Shown piece by piece: positions 55,509-63,561 of a stretch of 64,000 bases of DNA. Made by a program: the position numbers and the translations under genes. Origin of the DNA: Cupriavidus malaysiensis (lineage in GTDB: Bacteria; Pseudomonadota; Gammaproteobacteria; Burkholderiales; Burkholderiaceae); the NCBI RefSeq assembly GCF_001854325.1, contig NZ_CP017755.1, positions 434,001 through 498,000 of the forward strand, written 5' to 3'. The notes beneath the pieces are model-generated. The model did not search any database and was not told where the DNA came from. It saw nothing but the letters and a program-made list of their open reading frames with translations. Each line of letters opens with the position of its first letter. Within the stretch, counting starts at the first letter, position 1.

Positions 55509-55856
55509 ATGCTGTCAAACTCAAGTTCTTGGCGGTCCGCCCGCGCGGTCTCATGCGGCGGCCCTCGCAGGCAAACTATTGCGGCGGTTGTCGTGCTCGG
55601 CATCGTGGCGACGGCGATCGTCGCAGGGACAACGACAGAAGGGCACGGCCCGAGCGTCGTCGCTGATGTGCTCGGCTGGCTCGAGCGATGGCGGGGCGCC
55701 CTCGCGCTGGCCGGCTGTGCGCTCGCCATCTGGGCAGCTCTCGTGCGCGGCAGCCTGGCTACTTTCCTGGGCGGCATTGCCCTCGCCGGTGTACCTACCG
55801 GGACTGGCGACTTGGCGAAAGCTGTTGCGCAGCGCCCGGCGGCGCAGAATTGGTGA
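55509..55856 (+). CDS. small membrane protein, unknown
   Basis: 115 aa with GGAGG 7 nt before the ATG. Two or three hydrophobic segments: QTIAAVVVLGIVATAIVAG at about 22-41, then ALALAGCALAIWAALVRGSLATFLGGIALAG at about 64-95. The size and topology recall VirB2/TrbC pilins, but no sequence motif proves this. It is divergent from the truncated AbiEi gene. Its gene neighbourhood of IS remnants suggests a piece of a former mobile element. Confidence 0.5.
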   Translation: MLSNSSSWRSARAVSCGGPRRQTIAAVVVLGIVATAIVAGTTTEGHGPSVVADVLGWLERWRGALALAGCALAIWAALVRGSLATFLGGIALAGVPTGTGDLAKAVAQRPAAQNW

Positions 55857-55887
55857 AGGGACGTAGGGGCAGGGTGGTAGGAACTGC

Positions 55888-56217
55888 CTAGTCTACTTGC
55901 GCGGTATCGCCGATCTCTGCAAAGTTGGAGATCCGCACGGCGCCATCTGGGAAGCGCGCCACAATCTCAAGTTCGCCGCCCATGGCACGGATGTGGCTGC
56001 GCAGCGTTGAGATATACATGTCGGTACGCTGCTCCATCTTGGCGATACTTGGCTGCTTAACATGCAGCACCGAGGCCAGGGCCTCCTGCGACAGACCGCG
56101 TGCACGACGCAGCTCGCTCAACGCCATTTCAGCTACCAGGCGCTGGGCCTTCGCATCAGCCCGAGCCCGGGACTCAGGCGCCATCGTGGCCCGCAGCTCC
56201 GAAAATTTCTTAGCCAT
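55888..56217 (-). CDS. XRE-family antitoxin (HigA-like)
   Basis: 109 aa. The HTH is ALSELRRARGLSQEALASVLHVKQPSIAKMEQRTDMYISTLRSHIRAMGGELEIVARFPDG, the familiar C-terminal HTH of HigA/XRE antitoxins. It is preceded by a helical toxin-binding N-part. It overlaps the toxin gene by 8 bp and follows it, the toxin-first order typical of higBA-like pairs. It probably represses the shared promoter upstream of the toxin. Confidence 0.88.
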   Translation of the reverse strand: MAKKFSELRATMAPESRARADAKAQRLVAEMALSELRRARGLSQEALASVLHVKQPSIAKMEQRTDMYISTLRSHIRAMGGELEIVARFPDGAVRISNFAEIGDTAQVD

Positions 56218-56575
56218 CGTTTTGACCCTCCTGCTTTAGTTCGGCCAGATGCGCGTCATAGAGTGCATCGGCGCGCGGAACATTTTCGTCATACCACCTG
56301 TCGTTGCCCGTCTTGTCCCCTCCCAATAGGAGAATTGCCGCGCGGCGCGGGTCGAAAGCGTACAACACTCGGTACGGCCTCCCCTCATGCTGTATGCGAA
56401 GCTCCCGTATATGCCCATGCCGAGAGCCATTGATCCCGCTCGAGTGCGGATGTCGAAGGTTCGGTCCGAAATGCTCCAGCAACGAGACCGAGGCGGCAAC
56501 GGACTCCTGCTCCGCTTCGGAGAGGTCCTCCCACCAGTCGCCAAAGATTGATGTGTACTCTACGTCCCATCCCAT
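56210..56575 (-). CDS. RelE/HigB-like toxin (phage Gp49 family)
   Basis: 121 aa. Motifs: VEYTSIFGDWWEDLSEAEQESVAASVSLLEHFGPNLRHP, HIRELRIQHEGRPYRVLYAFDPRRAAILLLGGDKTGNDRWYDENVPRADALYDAHL. This is the PF05973-type mRNA-interferase fold, with the ELR...YR.LYAFDP core and basic residues for ribosome-dependent cleavage. Start at 56575. It appears intact and paired, so likely an active addiction module holding the region. Confidence 0.88.
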   Translation of the reverse strand: MGWDVEYTSIFGDWWEDLSEAEQESVAASVSLLEHFGPNLRHPHSSGINGSRHGHIRELRIQHEGRPYRVLYAFDPRRAAILLLGGDKTGNDRWYDENVPRADALYDAHLAELKQEGQNDG

Positions 56576-56840
56576 GCATCGAATATAGCTCCCAGACTAT
56601 ATTCCGTCAAGGGAATGTCGCTGCCCAAACGCATTGGTCTACGAATCTGAAGTGCAACACCTTGCCATACGGTAAGGTGGCTAGATGCCCCTTGATGTAG
56701 GGTGTTGCCACGTCGCGACAAGATGCGCAAAGCCATGAAGCCCGATGTCATTTCATGCGCCAGGCGCGGAGGTCAAGTGCATTCCGGCGCCGGCGAGCGA
56801 CCTGTTTCCTGCAGATATCACCTGGCGATGCGCAATGAAT

Positions 56841-57110
56841 CTATTTCCACGCCAGCGCGATCACGGCGCACGCCGGTGCCCGTTCCTCGAACCGGGGGCG
56901 ATCGCTACCATCGATCTGCACTAGGTCGCCCAGACGGGCCCGTCGGGTACGCGACTGGTGGACCTTGGGCGGGCGTAGCTTCGGTGGAACCCAGAAGCCA
57001 GCATCGCTCATGATGCGGCGTGCGCAACCTGCGCGATATCTCGATGCCATGGCGCTCGCGCAGCTTCTCGCAAGCCAGCGTCGGGCCGAAGTCGGCGTAG
57101 CTATCGCGGA
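56841..57110 (-). mobile_element. ISNCY-like transposase fragment
   Basis: Read leftward from 57110: YADFGPTLACEKLRERHGIEIS, then after a frameshift MSDAGFWVPPKLRPPKVHQSRTRRARLGDLVQIDGSDRPRFEERAPACAVI. These are middle segments of the ISNCY/IS1202-type transposase (the DLVQIDGS catalytic Asp strand is present). Both ends are missing. Its right edge coincides with the beginning of the truncated SDR copy. The 265 bp to its left (56576-56840) hold no recognised feature. Confidence 0.7.
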
Positions 57111-57272
57111 GCAGACCGCGAAGCGCTCTACGCCGCGAGCGGGGCGGCCCTGCCGGTCGGGCGTGTCGGCGAGGCGGAGGAGCTCGCGCTGGCTTACGTC
57201 TATCTGATGACCAATCCCTATGTCACGGGGCAGACCATTATCGTGGACGGCGGTGGCGTGCAGGCCGGATAG
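57111..57272 (+). pseudogene. 3' fragment of an SDR gene (right direct-repeat copy)
   Basis: 53 codons ADREALYAASGAALPVGRVGEAEELALAYVYLMTNPYVTGQTIIVDGGG followed by a TAG at 57270, parallel to the end of the SDR protein encoded at 36.5-37.3 kb. 68 bp are identical and the rest is diverged. Homology continues past the stop to about 57355. The 5' part has been replaced by transposase sequence. Confidence 0.88.
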
Positions 57273-57513
57273 CTATGCCATCGATTGATCGCTGGCAATG
57301 GGGCGGTCTGAGCCGCTCCCGAACCGCCGGGCTTGCAAGCGGCCGGGTTCGGCCGTGGATTCAGCGGCCCGATCGACTCCGTCCCCCATCTTGTCGACAG
57401 ATTCGGGCGCTGGCAGAAGACCCCGCACGGCGGCTACCCGCGTACCGCGCTGCGGAAGGCGGCTGACAGCTCGGCCAGTGCGTCAGCCGTCCGGCCGGCC
57501 ATCGCGCATCGTT

Positions 57514-57888
57514 CTAGCCGGGCCAGCGCCGCCGTGGTTGCTTTGCGCTAGCGCCGGTCCCCACGGGCCTGAGCTCGCCCTCCCAGGGCAATGCTTCCGG
57601 ATCCAGCAGATGCTCTCCCTCGTTGGCCTTGTCAAAGAGACGATCTCGCATGACTTGGCCGATCGCGATTCGACAAAGCACTTCCGAGGTTTGGTCGATC
57701 GCCGGTTGTTGATTGCTATTGGCGCCTCGAACAGTAAAAGAACGCCTTCCCGCGCCGACAAAGCTGGTGAACTGGATACCCTCGGCATGCGTGCTGTCGC
57801 GGTAACTGACCGACACGTGATAGGCAAGGCCCTTGCCATCGGCGATCAATGTGCAGAGAAAACTGGATGGCGAGCTTGCACTGTGCAT
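57514..57888 (-). CDS. hypothetical protein
   Basis: 124 aa if started at the ATG at 57888; no good ribosome-binding site. The sequence has a structured first half (FLCTLIADGKGLAYHVSVSYRDSTHAEGIQFTSFVGAGRRSFTVRGANSNQQPAIDQTSEVLCRIAIGQVMRDRLFD). No family is recognised. It may be a real island-edge gene or chance; a longer frame extends to 58068. The 240 bp to its left (57273-57513) carry only the tail of the SDR repeat. Confidence 0.4.
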   Translation of the reverse strand: MHSASSPSSFLCTLIADGKGLAYHVSVSYRDSTHAEGIQFTSFVGAGRRSFTVRGANSNQQPAIDQTSEVLCRIAIGQVMRDRLFDKANEGEHLLDPEALPWEGELRPVGTGASAKQPRRRWPG

Positions 57889-58051
57889 GACTGGAGCCGG
57901 TTGGTGAACTTCGATAGAGCCGCAGGTGGATGAAGGACGCTCAGATCCTCTCAGATCCGTTAAGTGCTCGTGTCTGCCTTGAGCGTGACACGGTGCGTTG
58001 CCAGTACCATGCGATGCGCGCCAACGCGTTCGTGAAGCTGCAGGATTCGAT

Positions 58052-58288
58052 TCAGAATTCGTCGACACCTAGGATCTGATCAATAAGCGCCCGTCCGGCG
58101 AGCTCGCCCACCAAGTGCACCCAGCGGCGTGAAAACGGAGAGCCGAACACCTTGAGGGGTGTGCCGTAGACTGCTTCACGGGCTTCAATCGGCCCCTTGA
58201 TCTGGAACCACGTATCAAACATCCCCTCGGGGGTCTCCAGCAGGTCAAGGCGTATCGCAAAGCCCCTGTACTCTACGGTGCATTGCAT
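58052..58288 (-). CDS. small conserved-looking hypothetical protein
   Basis: 78 aa. AAGGAG lies 6 nt before the ATG at 58288, which is preferred over the ATG two codons earlier because that one touches the ribosome-binding site. The sequence is compact and mixed alpha/beta (CTVEYRGFAIRLDLLETPEGMFDTWFQIKGPIEAREAVYGTPLKVFGSPFSRRWVHLVGELAGRALIDQIL). It resembles small proteins of unknown function from related bacteria. No partner is inferred. Confidence 0.6.
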   Translation of the reverse strand: MQCTVEYRGFAIRLDLLETPEGMFDTWFQIKGPIEAREAVYGTPLKVFGSPFSRRWVHLVGELAGRALIDQILGVDEF

Positions 58289-58375
58289 ACTCATCTCCTT
58301 GTCGTTCCGGCACGCTTCGCAAGATGGAGCCCAAGATCGGAGGAGTGATGTCGTAGAGGGTTGGAGGCAAGGCAA

Positions 58376-58615
58376 TCATACCCACCTGAAGTCCGGCATC
58401 AGGTCGTTGTGCTCGTCGATCACTGCACCGCCCCGTTCGTGAATCCACTGCTTCGTGGATTCCTTGAGATTCGAGTCGCAACCGGCAATCATCCGCAGCT
58501 GGCCTGGTTCAATCAGCAGCGTGGCAGCCCGATGCCATTGCGTTGCTGCCAGGCCTATGAATCCGAATCTGTGATGGCTTCCCTCCGACAACGCATCGAC
58601 CTGCTGGTCATGCAT
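58376..58615 (-). CDS. possible small hypothetical protein
   Basis: 79 aa if begun at the ATG at 58615. It shows protein-like composition (HHRFGFIGLAATQWHRAATLLIEPGQLRMIAGCDSNLKESTKQWIHERGGAVIDEHNDL), but there is no ribosome-binding site and no recognised family. It may be chance. Confidence 0.3.
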   Translation of the reverse strand: MHDQQVDALSEGSHHRFGFIGLAATQWHRAATLLIEPGQLRMIAGCDSNLKESTKQWIHERGGAVIDEHNDLMPDFRWV

Positions 58616-59074
58616 CAGGCGTGTAGCGGGCAGGCTCCGGTATGTGGTCGTCATTCAACGGCCGGCTTTCGTGGTGACGGAGGCTGCGAGCGCGCAGAAG
58701 TCGCCGAGTGGCGTCGTGCATGGAATTTCCAGGAATCCCCGTAAGTGACTTTTGCAGTCGCCAATCCTCAGACGTCGTCGAGGGGGACAGCCCGGAAACG
58801 AAAGGCAGGCGGACCCGAGACCTTCAGGTTTCAGGAGCGCTCTGGTTACGAGTATAGAGGTCCATTGCCTCCCGACCTATCTCCCTTACAAAGTGGCTTT
58901 GCAAGCGGTGCACCATGTACTTGCGTGCAAGCGACCCTGGGAGCCACCTCATTGTGCCGTCGGTTGCCAACCGGAAGGCCCTCCGATGGAACGGCACCCG
59001 TGGGACACGAGACATCCCGATGGTGAATCCGGCAGTTGCGCCTCCCCCCCCGCAGCTTCGCCGGCAGGCCGCCC
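58616..59074. other. region without a supported gene
   Basis: About 460 bp. Short frames exist on both strands, but none has a ribosome-binding site, family signature or convincing composition. It may contain decayed sequence from the island edge. Confidence 0.4.
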
Positions 59075-59326
59075 CTACGAAATGGTGTACGTGTTGCGCA
59101 TTCCTGGTGTGTAGATATCTCTTGCCATTGTCAGTATCGGGTCGCGATAGCGATCGAACGTGTCCAGAAAGGCGGTCTCTTCGAAGGCAGCCCCATGACT
59201 CAGGAGCGAAAGAACAGTGTCAGTGACCTGGAAAGCGACCTCGCGCGCACCGTCGTAGCCCCAGAAGCAAACACAGTGCCGCGAGGCGTCGTAGCTGCGG
59301 CTGGGATTCGGGAAGTTCAGTGCCAT
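59075..59326 (-). CDS. DUF1488 family protein
   Basis: 83 aa from the ATG at 59326 (GGAGCCCACC upstream). MALNFPNPSRSYDASRHCVCFWGYDGAREVAFQVT is the standard DUF1488 opening, and AFLDTFDRYRDPILTMARDIYTPGMRNTYTI the usual end. The family is small, cytoplasmic and of unknown role, and frequent in beta-proteobacteria. It stands alone. Confidence 0.88.
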   Translation of the reverse strand: MALNFPNPSRSYDASRHCVCFWGYDGAREVAFQVTDTVLSLLSHGAAFEETAFLDTFDRYRDPILTMARDIYTPGMRNTYTIS

Positions 59327-59536
59327 GGTGGGCTCCTGTTGTCCGGTGACGCCGAGCGTTTCCTTGCTCGCTGGCGTGCGCGGCGCCAGTTCCAGTATGC
59401 GCCCGTTTCCCTCCAGCCCGATTTCTCTCCGTTGCGTTAGCCACTCGCGCCGCAGGAAAGTTTTCTCCCTTTGCCGGAGACTAAGCGCGTATGCTGGGAT
59501 TGCCAATCCGGCAAGCCAGTCTTCAGGAGCACCGCC

Positions 59537-59674
59537 ATGGCCAAGAGTCAACTACGTGGCAACCGCGAACCCAAGAAGCCCAGGCAACCCAAGAAGCCGT
59601 CCGTGCCGGCCACCCCGTTCAGCAGCATTCAATCCCGCGTCGCCAACGAGGGTGTCGCCAAGAAGAAGACGTGA
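59537..59674 (+). CDS. small basic protein
   Basis: 45 aa: MAKSQLRGNREPKKPRQPKKP, then PATPFSSIQSRVANEGVAKKKT. CAGGAGC precedes the ATG by 7 nt. Highly basic Lys/Pro composition with a conserved-looking C-terminus; I recall similar short proteins in Ralstonia/Burkholderia annotations. It could bind nucleic acid. It is too short for firm assignment. Confidence 0.6.
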   Translation: MAKSQLRGNREPKKPRQPKKPSVPATPFSSIQSRVANEGVAKKKT

Positions 59675-59799
59675 GTCAGCCTGGCGAAAAGCACGCACGC
59701 GGCACAGCGACCACTCGCAACGCGCGACATGGGCCGCAGGGAATCACTATCTCTACATGGAAAGACATTGAAAGCGCAGACCGCTTCGGGAGGCGCATC

Positions 59800-60117
59800 A
59801 TGATTCATCACAACACGGACCCTACGTTCCGAGGGCTTCCGCTCACCGCCGAGCAAGACTCGGAAATCCGTCACTATCTGAACCGGAGGGCCAGGCTGGG
59901 CAAGCCATGGAATACGCCAGAACTCCGCGCGATGCTTGAGGACATGCTGTTACCACCAGGTACCGAGGAAGACGGTCAGAGCGATGTCCCCCCCGAGACA
60001 CAGGCCGCAGCGGAACGCGCAACCGCGTTCGTCGACGAGGCCATGGAGCCAATCGAGGCGTACGAGGAATGGCACGCCGCGATGGAAGCCGAGGGCATGA
60101 AAGGGAATGCGCACTGA
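59800..60117 (+). CDS. hypothetical protein
   Basis: 105 aa from the ATG at 59800, preceded by GGGAGGCGC. The first half is FRGLPLTAEQDSEIRHYLNRRARLGKPWNTPELRAMLEDML; the second half is acidic and helical (AAAERATAFVDEAMEPIEAYEEWHAAMEAEGM). It has the look of a small regulatory or host-factor protein. No family name recalled. It converges on the cold-shock gene with a terminator between. Confidence 0.6.
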   Translation: MIHHNTDPTFRGLPLTAEQDSEIRHYLNRRARLGKPWNTPELRAMLEDMLLPPGTEEDGQSDVPPETQAAAERATAFVDEAMEPIEAYEEWHAAMEAEGMKGNAH

Positions 60118-60272
60118 GGTGCGGTCGCATGCAGGTGTGCAGTCCAAGCCAGTATCCTGCCAAATAGAGATGGCGTGCGTCTTGGCGAGCGGCATCTTAT
60201 GCGCGACGCCGCTTCCGCTGCTTCTTTGTCGGCGCCTGGACGTTCATAAGGAGTGCGCGCCAACCGGCCTGC

Positions 60273-60298
60273 AAAAAAGCCCCGCAGATGGCGGGGCT
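60273..60298 (-). terminator. intrinsic terminator of the cold-shock gene
   Basis: Minus strand: AGCCCCGC-loop-GCGGGGCT with a 5-nt loop, followed by TTTTTT (60278-60273). It lies 26 bp beyond the stop at 60325. This is the clearest Rho-independent terminator in the window. Confidence 0.92.
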
Positions 60299-60324
60299 CC
60301 TCTCACAGCACAGCGCAGCAACAC

Positions 60325-60534
60325 TTAGATCGGCTCGATCTTCGTTGCCGCCGGCCCTTTCTGGCCTACGCCAACCACATACCGGACCTTCTGGCCTTCC
60401 TGGAGCGACTTGAAGCCGCTGCCTTGTCCTTGGATTTCCGAGAAGTGCGCGAACAGGTCATCGCCGCCAGCATCGGGCGTAATAAAGCCGAAGCCCTTGG
60501 CATCATTGAACCACTTGACAGTGCCGGTTTCCAT
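60325..60534 (-). CDS. csp: cold-shock domain protein (CspA family)
   Basis: 69 aa, complete. [21 protein letters not shown] carries RNP1 (KGFGFI), [10 protein letters not shown] carries RNP2 (LFAHF), and the end [13 protein letters not shown] is standard. It binds single-stranded RNA and DNA as a chaperone and antiterminator. There is an AGGAGGAAT ribosome-binding site before the ATG. A long leader up to an 18-bp palindrome about 140 bp upstream could hold thermo-regulatory structure. Confidence 0.96.
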   Translation of the reverse strand: METGTVKWFNDAKGFGFITPDAGGDDLFAHFSEIQGQGSGFKSLQEGQKVRYVVGVGQKGPAATKIEPI

Positions 60535-60670
60535 GTCTGGATTCCTCCTGAAGACCCGCCAGGCAAGGGCGCCGGCGGAGCGCGAAGATCAAGGAAGAAA
60601 CAAGGAAAGGCTTGAAGCGTGTTACGCAACCAGTACTTCAAAGTCGCTGCTTGAAGATCTTGCTTGATGT

Positions 60671-60688
60671 CTTGTACGCGCGTACAAG
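60671..60688. promoter_or_regulatory. 18-bp perfect palindrome
   Basis: CTTGTACGCGCGTACAAG is identical to its reverse complement. It lies between the hybrid kinase stop (60775) and the cold-shock gene start (60534), 137 bp upstream of the latter. It looks like a dimeric repressor operator (TetR or similar). Confidence 0.6.
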
Positions 60689-60774
60689 GGATGTGTCAAC
60701 AAGCCAATGCGCTAGCCAATGCGCTGTACCGCAGATCCCTCATGCCCCAGGGAGCATGGTCCCGGAAGCCGCCG

Positions 60775-63561
60775 CTACGGCGCCACGCCGGCCGCCGGCA
60801 CGCTCCCGCTGAACATCGCTTGCAGCTCGTCCAGTTCGCCGCGCTTGGCCAGCTGCCTGACCTTCATCACGTAGGGCGCGCACGCGGGGTCCAGCGCCGC
60901 GGCTTTGTCCGTCCAGTCGAGCAGGTCGGAGATGGCGCCGAGCTCGGCCAGCATGCGCGCCTCGTCCAGCAGGCTCTTCGAGGGTAGCTTCAGCATCTCG
61001 ACGTCGATTGCCGTGGAGATCGTGAGCTGGTCGGCGCGGGGCAGGTTCAGCAGGGTGGCGATGGTGTTGCGCAGGTCGGCGAGACTGACCGGCTTCTGCA
61101 GCGAGGCATCGAAGTGTTCGTCGTCCCTGGACTGGTGAGCCGGCACCGCTGACATCATGATCACCGGCACGCCCGGGTGCCGCTCCCGCGCCGCGTGCAG
61201 GACCGCTTGTCCGGAAGCGCCCGGCATCAGCAGGTCCGTCACCACCAGCGAGAGCGGCGCGCCATCGGCGGACGACAGCCGATGCACGGCCGCAGCGCCG
61301 TCGCCGTACACCTCGACGTCGAAGTCCAGGCTCAGCAGGTCGTCGCGCAGCAGCTCGCGGATTTCGGCGGTGTCTTCGGCCACCAGCACGCGGTGGCCGC
61401 GGCCATCGATCTGCGGCAGGGCAGCGGCCGGCTCATGCATGCGCAGGCTGCTGATCGCCGCTTCGTCCATCTCGTTGACGAGCAGTTCCATGACGACGGT
61501 GGTTCCCGTGCCCGGCACGCTGTCGAGGTGCAGCGTGCCGCCCATGCGCGTGGTCCAGAGCTTGACGATGGAGAGGCCGAGGCCGATCCCCGGCCGGTGG
61601 TCGTCCTCCAGCGCGCGCACGAACGGCTCGAACACGCGCGCCTGGTCGGCGGCGGCGATGCCGCAGCCGCTGTCGGCGATGGCGAAGCACAGGTTCCAGC
61701 GGCGCGGCGCCGCCGCGTCCGCGCGGCCCGTGACGGTCAGGCGGATGGTGCCGTGCTCGGTGAACTTGGCGGCGTTGTCGAGCAGGTTGCCGAGCACCTG
61801 CTGCATGCGCCGGTCGTCGAGTTCGATCACGGGCGGCAGGTTGCCGGCGATCTCGACGGAGAAGGCATTGCCGCCGCGTGCCGCCAGCGCGGCGCCATGT
61901 TGCGCGACCGTGTCCAGCAAGGCATAGGTATAGACCGGCTGCGGCGACAGCGCGTCGGCGTCGCGCCCGTTGGCGTAGTCGATCAGGTCGTTGACCATGC
62001 CGAGCATATGCGTGGCGCTGCGGCGGATGATGCGTCCCCGTTCGGCATCCTCGCGGCCATCCGCCTGGATGAGGTCGGCGAAGCCGATGATCGACGTCAG
62101 CGGCGTGCGCAGGTCGTGGCTGATGCGCGCGAGGAAGTCGGTCTTGACGCGGACCGCGTCGTCCGCGCGGACCAGCGCTTCCCGCAGCTCGCGCGTGCGC
62201 GTGGTCACCGCCTGTTCGAGTTTCTCCCGGGTTGCCTCGCGCTCCGCCAGCAGCGCCTGCTGCGTACGCTTCTGCTTGAGGACCAGCTGGCGGGAGCGGC
62301 CGCCGATCACGAACGAGAGCAGCAGCAGCACACCGAGGCTGTCCCAGATCTGGGCGGTGCCGGCGCTCCACTCGGGCGAGATGAACCCGGCGACGGTCGC
62401 CAGGCGCAAGAACAGCGTGGTGCAATCCGGCAGGAAGGCAAGCAGGATCAGGCGCGCGTTGGGTATCCCGCGCCGGATCCCGTCGATAAAGGAGGCGACC
62501 CATACCAGGTTGCAGAGGAAGGTGCCTTGCACCGCGATCGACGCGCTGGTCCGGTAGTCGCCGAAGGCGGTCCAGGCCACGACGCCTGCATGCGCGGCGA
62601 TCACCGCCAGGTAGATCCAGCGCCAGGCGCGCACGCGCTCGAAGCCCAGGAACCACAGCAGCAAGGCCGAGAACAGGGCGACGCTGGTACTGCCGGCCAT
62701 GCTCGGCGAGCGCAGCACCCATTCCCCCCCTTGGGGCAGGAAGAGCGCGTACAGGAAGCCTTCGAAAGCCAGTTCGTAGACGACTTCGGCGAGGATGGTG
62801 GCCGTCAGCAGCACGAAGATGCGGTCGCGCCAGACCACCGCCAGGACCGCGGAGATGACGGCCATCGCCAGCATCGCGCCTGCCAGCAGCATGTGCACGA
62901 TCGCTTCGCGCAATTGCGCGTCCTGGAATGCGCCCGGCTCCCATATCTGCAGCGACAGGAACAGGGCCGAGCGGCTCTGCACACGGACCAGGTACCGCAT
63001 CTGCTCGCCCGGGGCGAGCGTGACCGGGAATGCGATCTGCGCGGACCCGATAGGCCGTGCCGCCAGCGGCGCGCCGATGCCGGAGCGGTAGCGTTTCACG
63101 GCCGCGGTGCCGGCCTCATCGACCACGTAGAAGGCGACGTCTTCGAGCCGTACCGGATCGAGCGCCAGCCAGCGCGTGACGGGCTGCCTGCCACGGTTGA
63201 CGAAGGTGCCGCCTATCCACACGGCCGAGCGGGTAAAGCCGCGTGACAGCGTGCGCGGCGTCACCGCTTGCCAGTCCGGCTGGCGCAGCACCGCGGCGGC
63301 ATCCAGGCTGTGCGAGGGATCATCGAACAGCATGAGCTCCGTCGCCAGCGGGCGCTGCGCATCGATCGGGGCGATATCGACCGCCTGCGGCCACGGTACC
63401 TTGCCTGCCGCCAGCGCCTGGTGTGGGCCGAGCATCGTGAACAAAGCGAACAAAGCGAACAGCGCGAGCATCGCGAACGACGCGAACGACGCGAACGACG
63501 GTCGCAGCAGGCACAGCAGGCGCGACAGCCGGCCGCCGGCGCGGAAGCGGGGCAGGATCAC
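60775..63561 (-). CDS. hybrid sensor histidine kinase with 7TM-DISM sensor and receiver
   Basis: 928 aa. A hydrophobic leader with FAS/FAL repeats, an extracellular 7TMR-DISMED2-like domain (about 60-215, with SRGFTRSAVWIGGTFVNRG), then seven membrane segments (about 220-415) and a coiled coil. HisKA follows with H482 in ARISHDLRTPLTSIIGF, an HATPase with NLLDNAAKFTEHG and GIGLGLSIVKLW, and a receiver with D776 in VVTDLLMPG. Such proteins sense carbohydrates or other ligands outside and start a phosphorelay. Its start overlaps the stop of the AraC-type gene by 4 bp. Confidence 0.92.
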   Translation of the reverse strand: MILPRFRAGGRLSRLLCLLRPSFASFASFAMLALFALFALFTMLGPHQALAAGKVPWPQAVDIAPIDAQRPLATELMLFDDPSHSLDAAAVLRQPDWQAVTPRTLSRGFTRSAVWIGGTFVNRGRQPVTRWLALDPVRLEDVAFYVVDEAGTAAVKRYRSGIGAPLAARPIGSAQIAFPVTLAPGEQMRYLVRVQSRSALFLSLQIWEPGAFQDAQLREAIVHMLLAGAMLAMAVISAVLAVVWRDRIFVLLTATILAEVVYELAFEGFLYALFLPQGGEWVLRSPSMAGSTSVALFSALLLWFLGFERVRAWRWIYLAVIAAHAGVVAWTAFGDYRTSASIAVQGTFLCNLVWVASFIDGIRRGIPNARLILLAFLPDCTTLFLRLATVAGFISPEWSAGTAQIWDSLGVLLLLSFVIGGRSRQLVLKQKRTQQALLAEREATREKLEQAVTTRTRELREALVRADDAVRVKTDFLARISHDLRTPLTSIIGFADLIQADGREDAERGRIIRRSATHMLGMVNDLIDYANGRDADALSPQPVYTYALLDTVAQHGAALAARGGNAFSVEIAGNLPPVIELDDRRMQQVLGNLLDNAAKFTEHGTIRLTVTGRADAAAPRRWNLCFAIADSGCGIAAADQARVFEPFVRALEDDHRPGIGLGLSIVKLWTTRMGGTLHLDSVPGTGTTVVMELLVNEMDEAAISSLRMHEPAAALPQIDGRGHRVLVAEDTAEIRELLRDDLLSLDFDVEVYGDGAAAVHRLSSADGAPLSLVVTDLLMPGASGQAVLHAARERHPGVPVIMMSAVPAHQSRDDEHFDASLQKPVSLADLRNTIATLLNLPRADQLTISTAIDVEMLKLPSKSLLDEARMLAELGAISDLLDWTDKAAALDPACAPYVMKVRQLAKRGELDELQAMFSGSVPAAGVAP
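63473..63499. repeat. 9-bp tandem repeat in the hybrid kinase signal region
   Basis: GCGAACGAC occurs three times without interruption (63473-63481, 63482-63490, 63491-63499), flanked to the left by degenerate AGCGAACAA-type units from about 63442. It encodes the FAS/FAL repeats of the N-terminal hydrophobic leader; copy changes keep the frame. Confidence 0.85.

Noticed and set aside
61177..63246. Plus-strand open frame of 689 codons
   Set aside because: It is antisense to the hybrid kinase, with Arg/Gln/His-rich composition.
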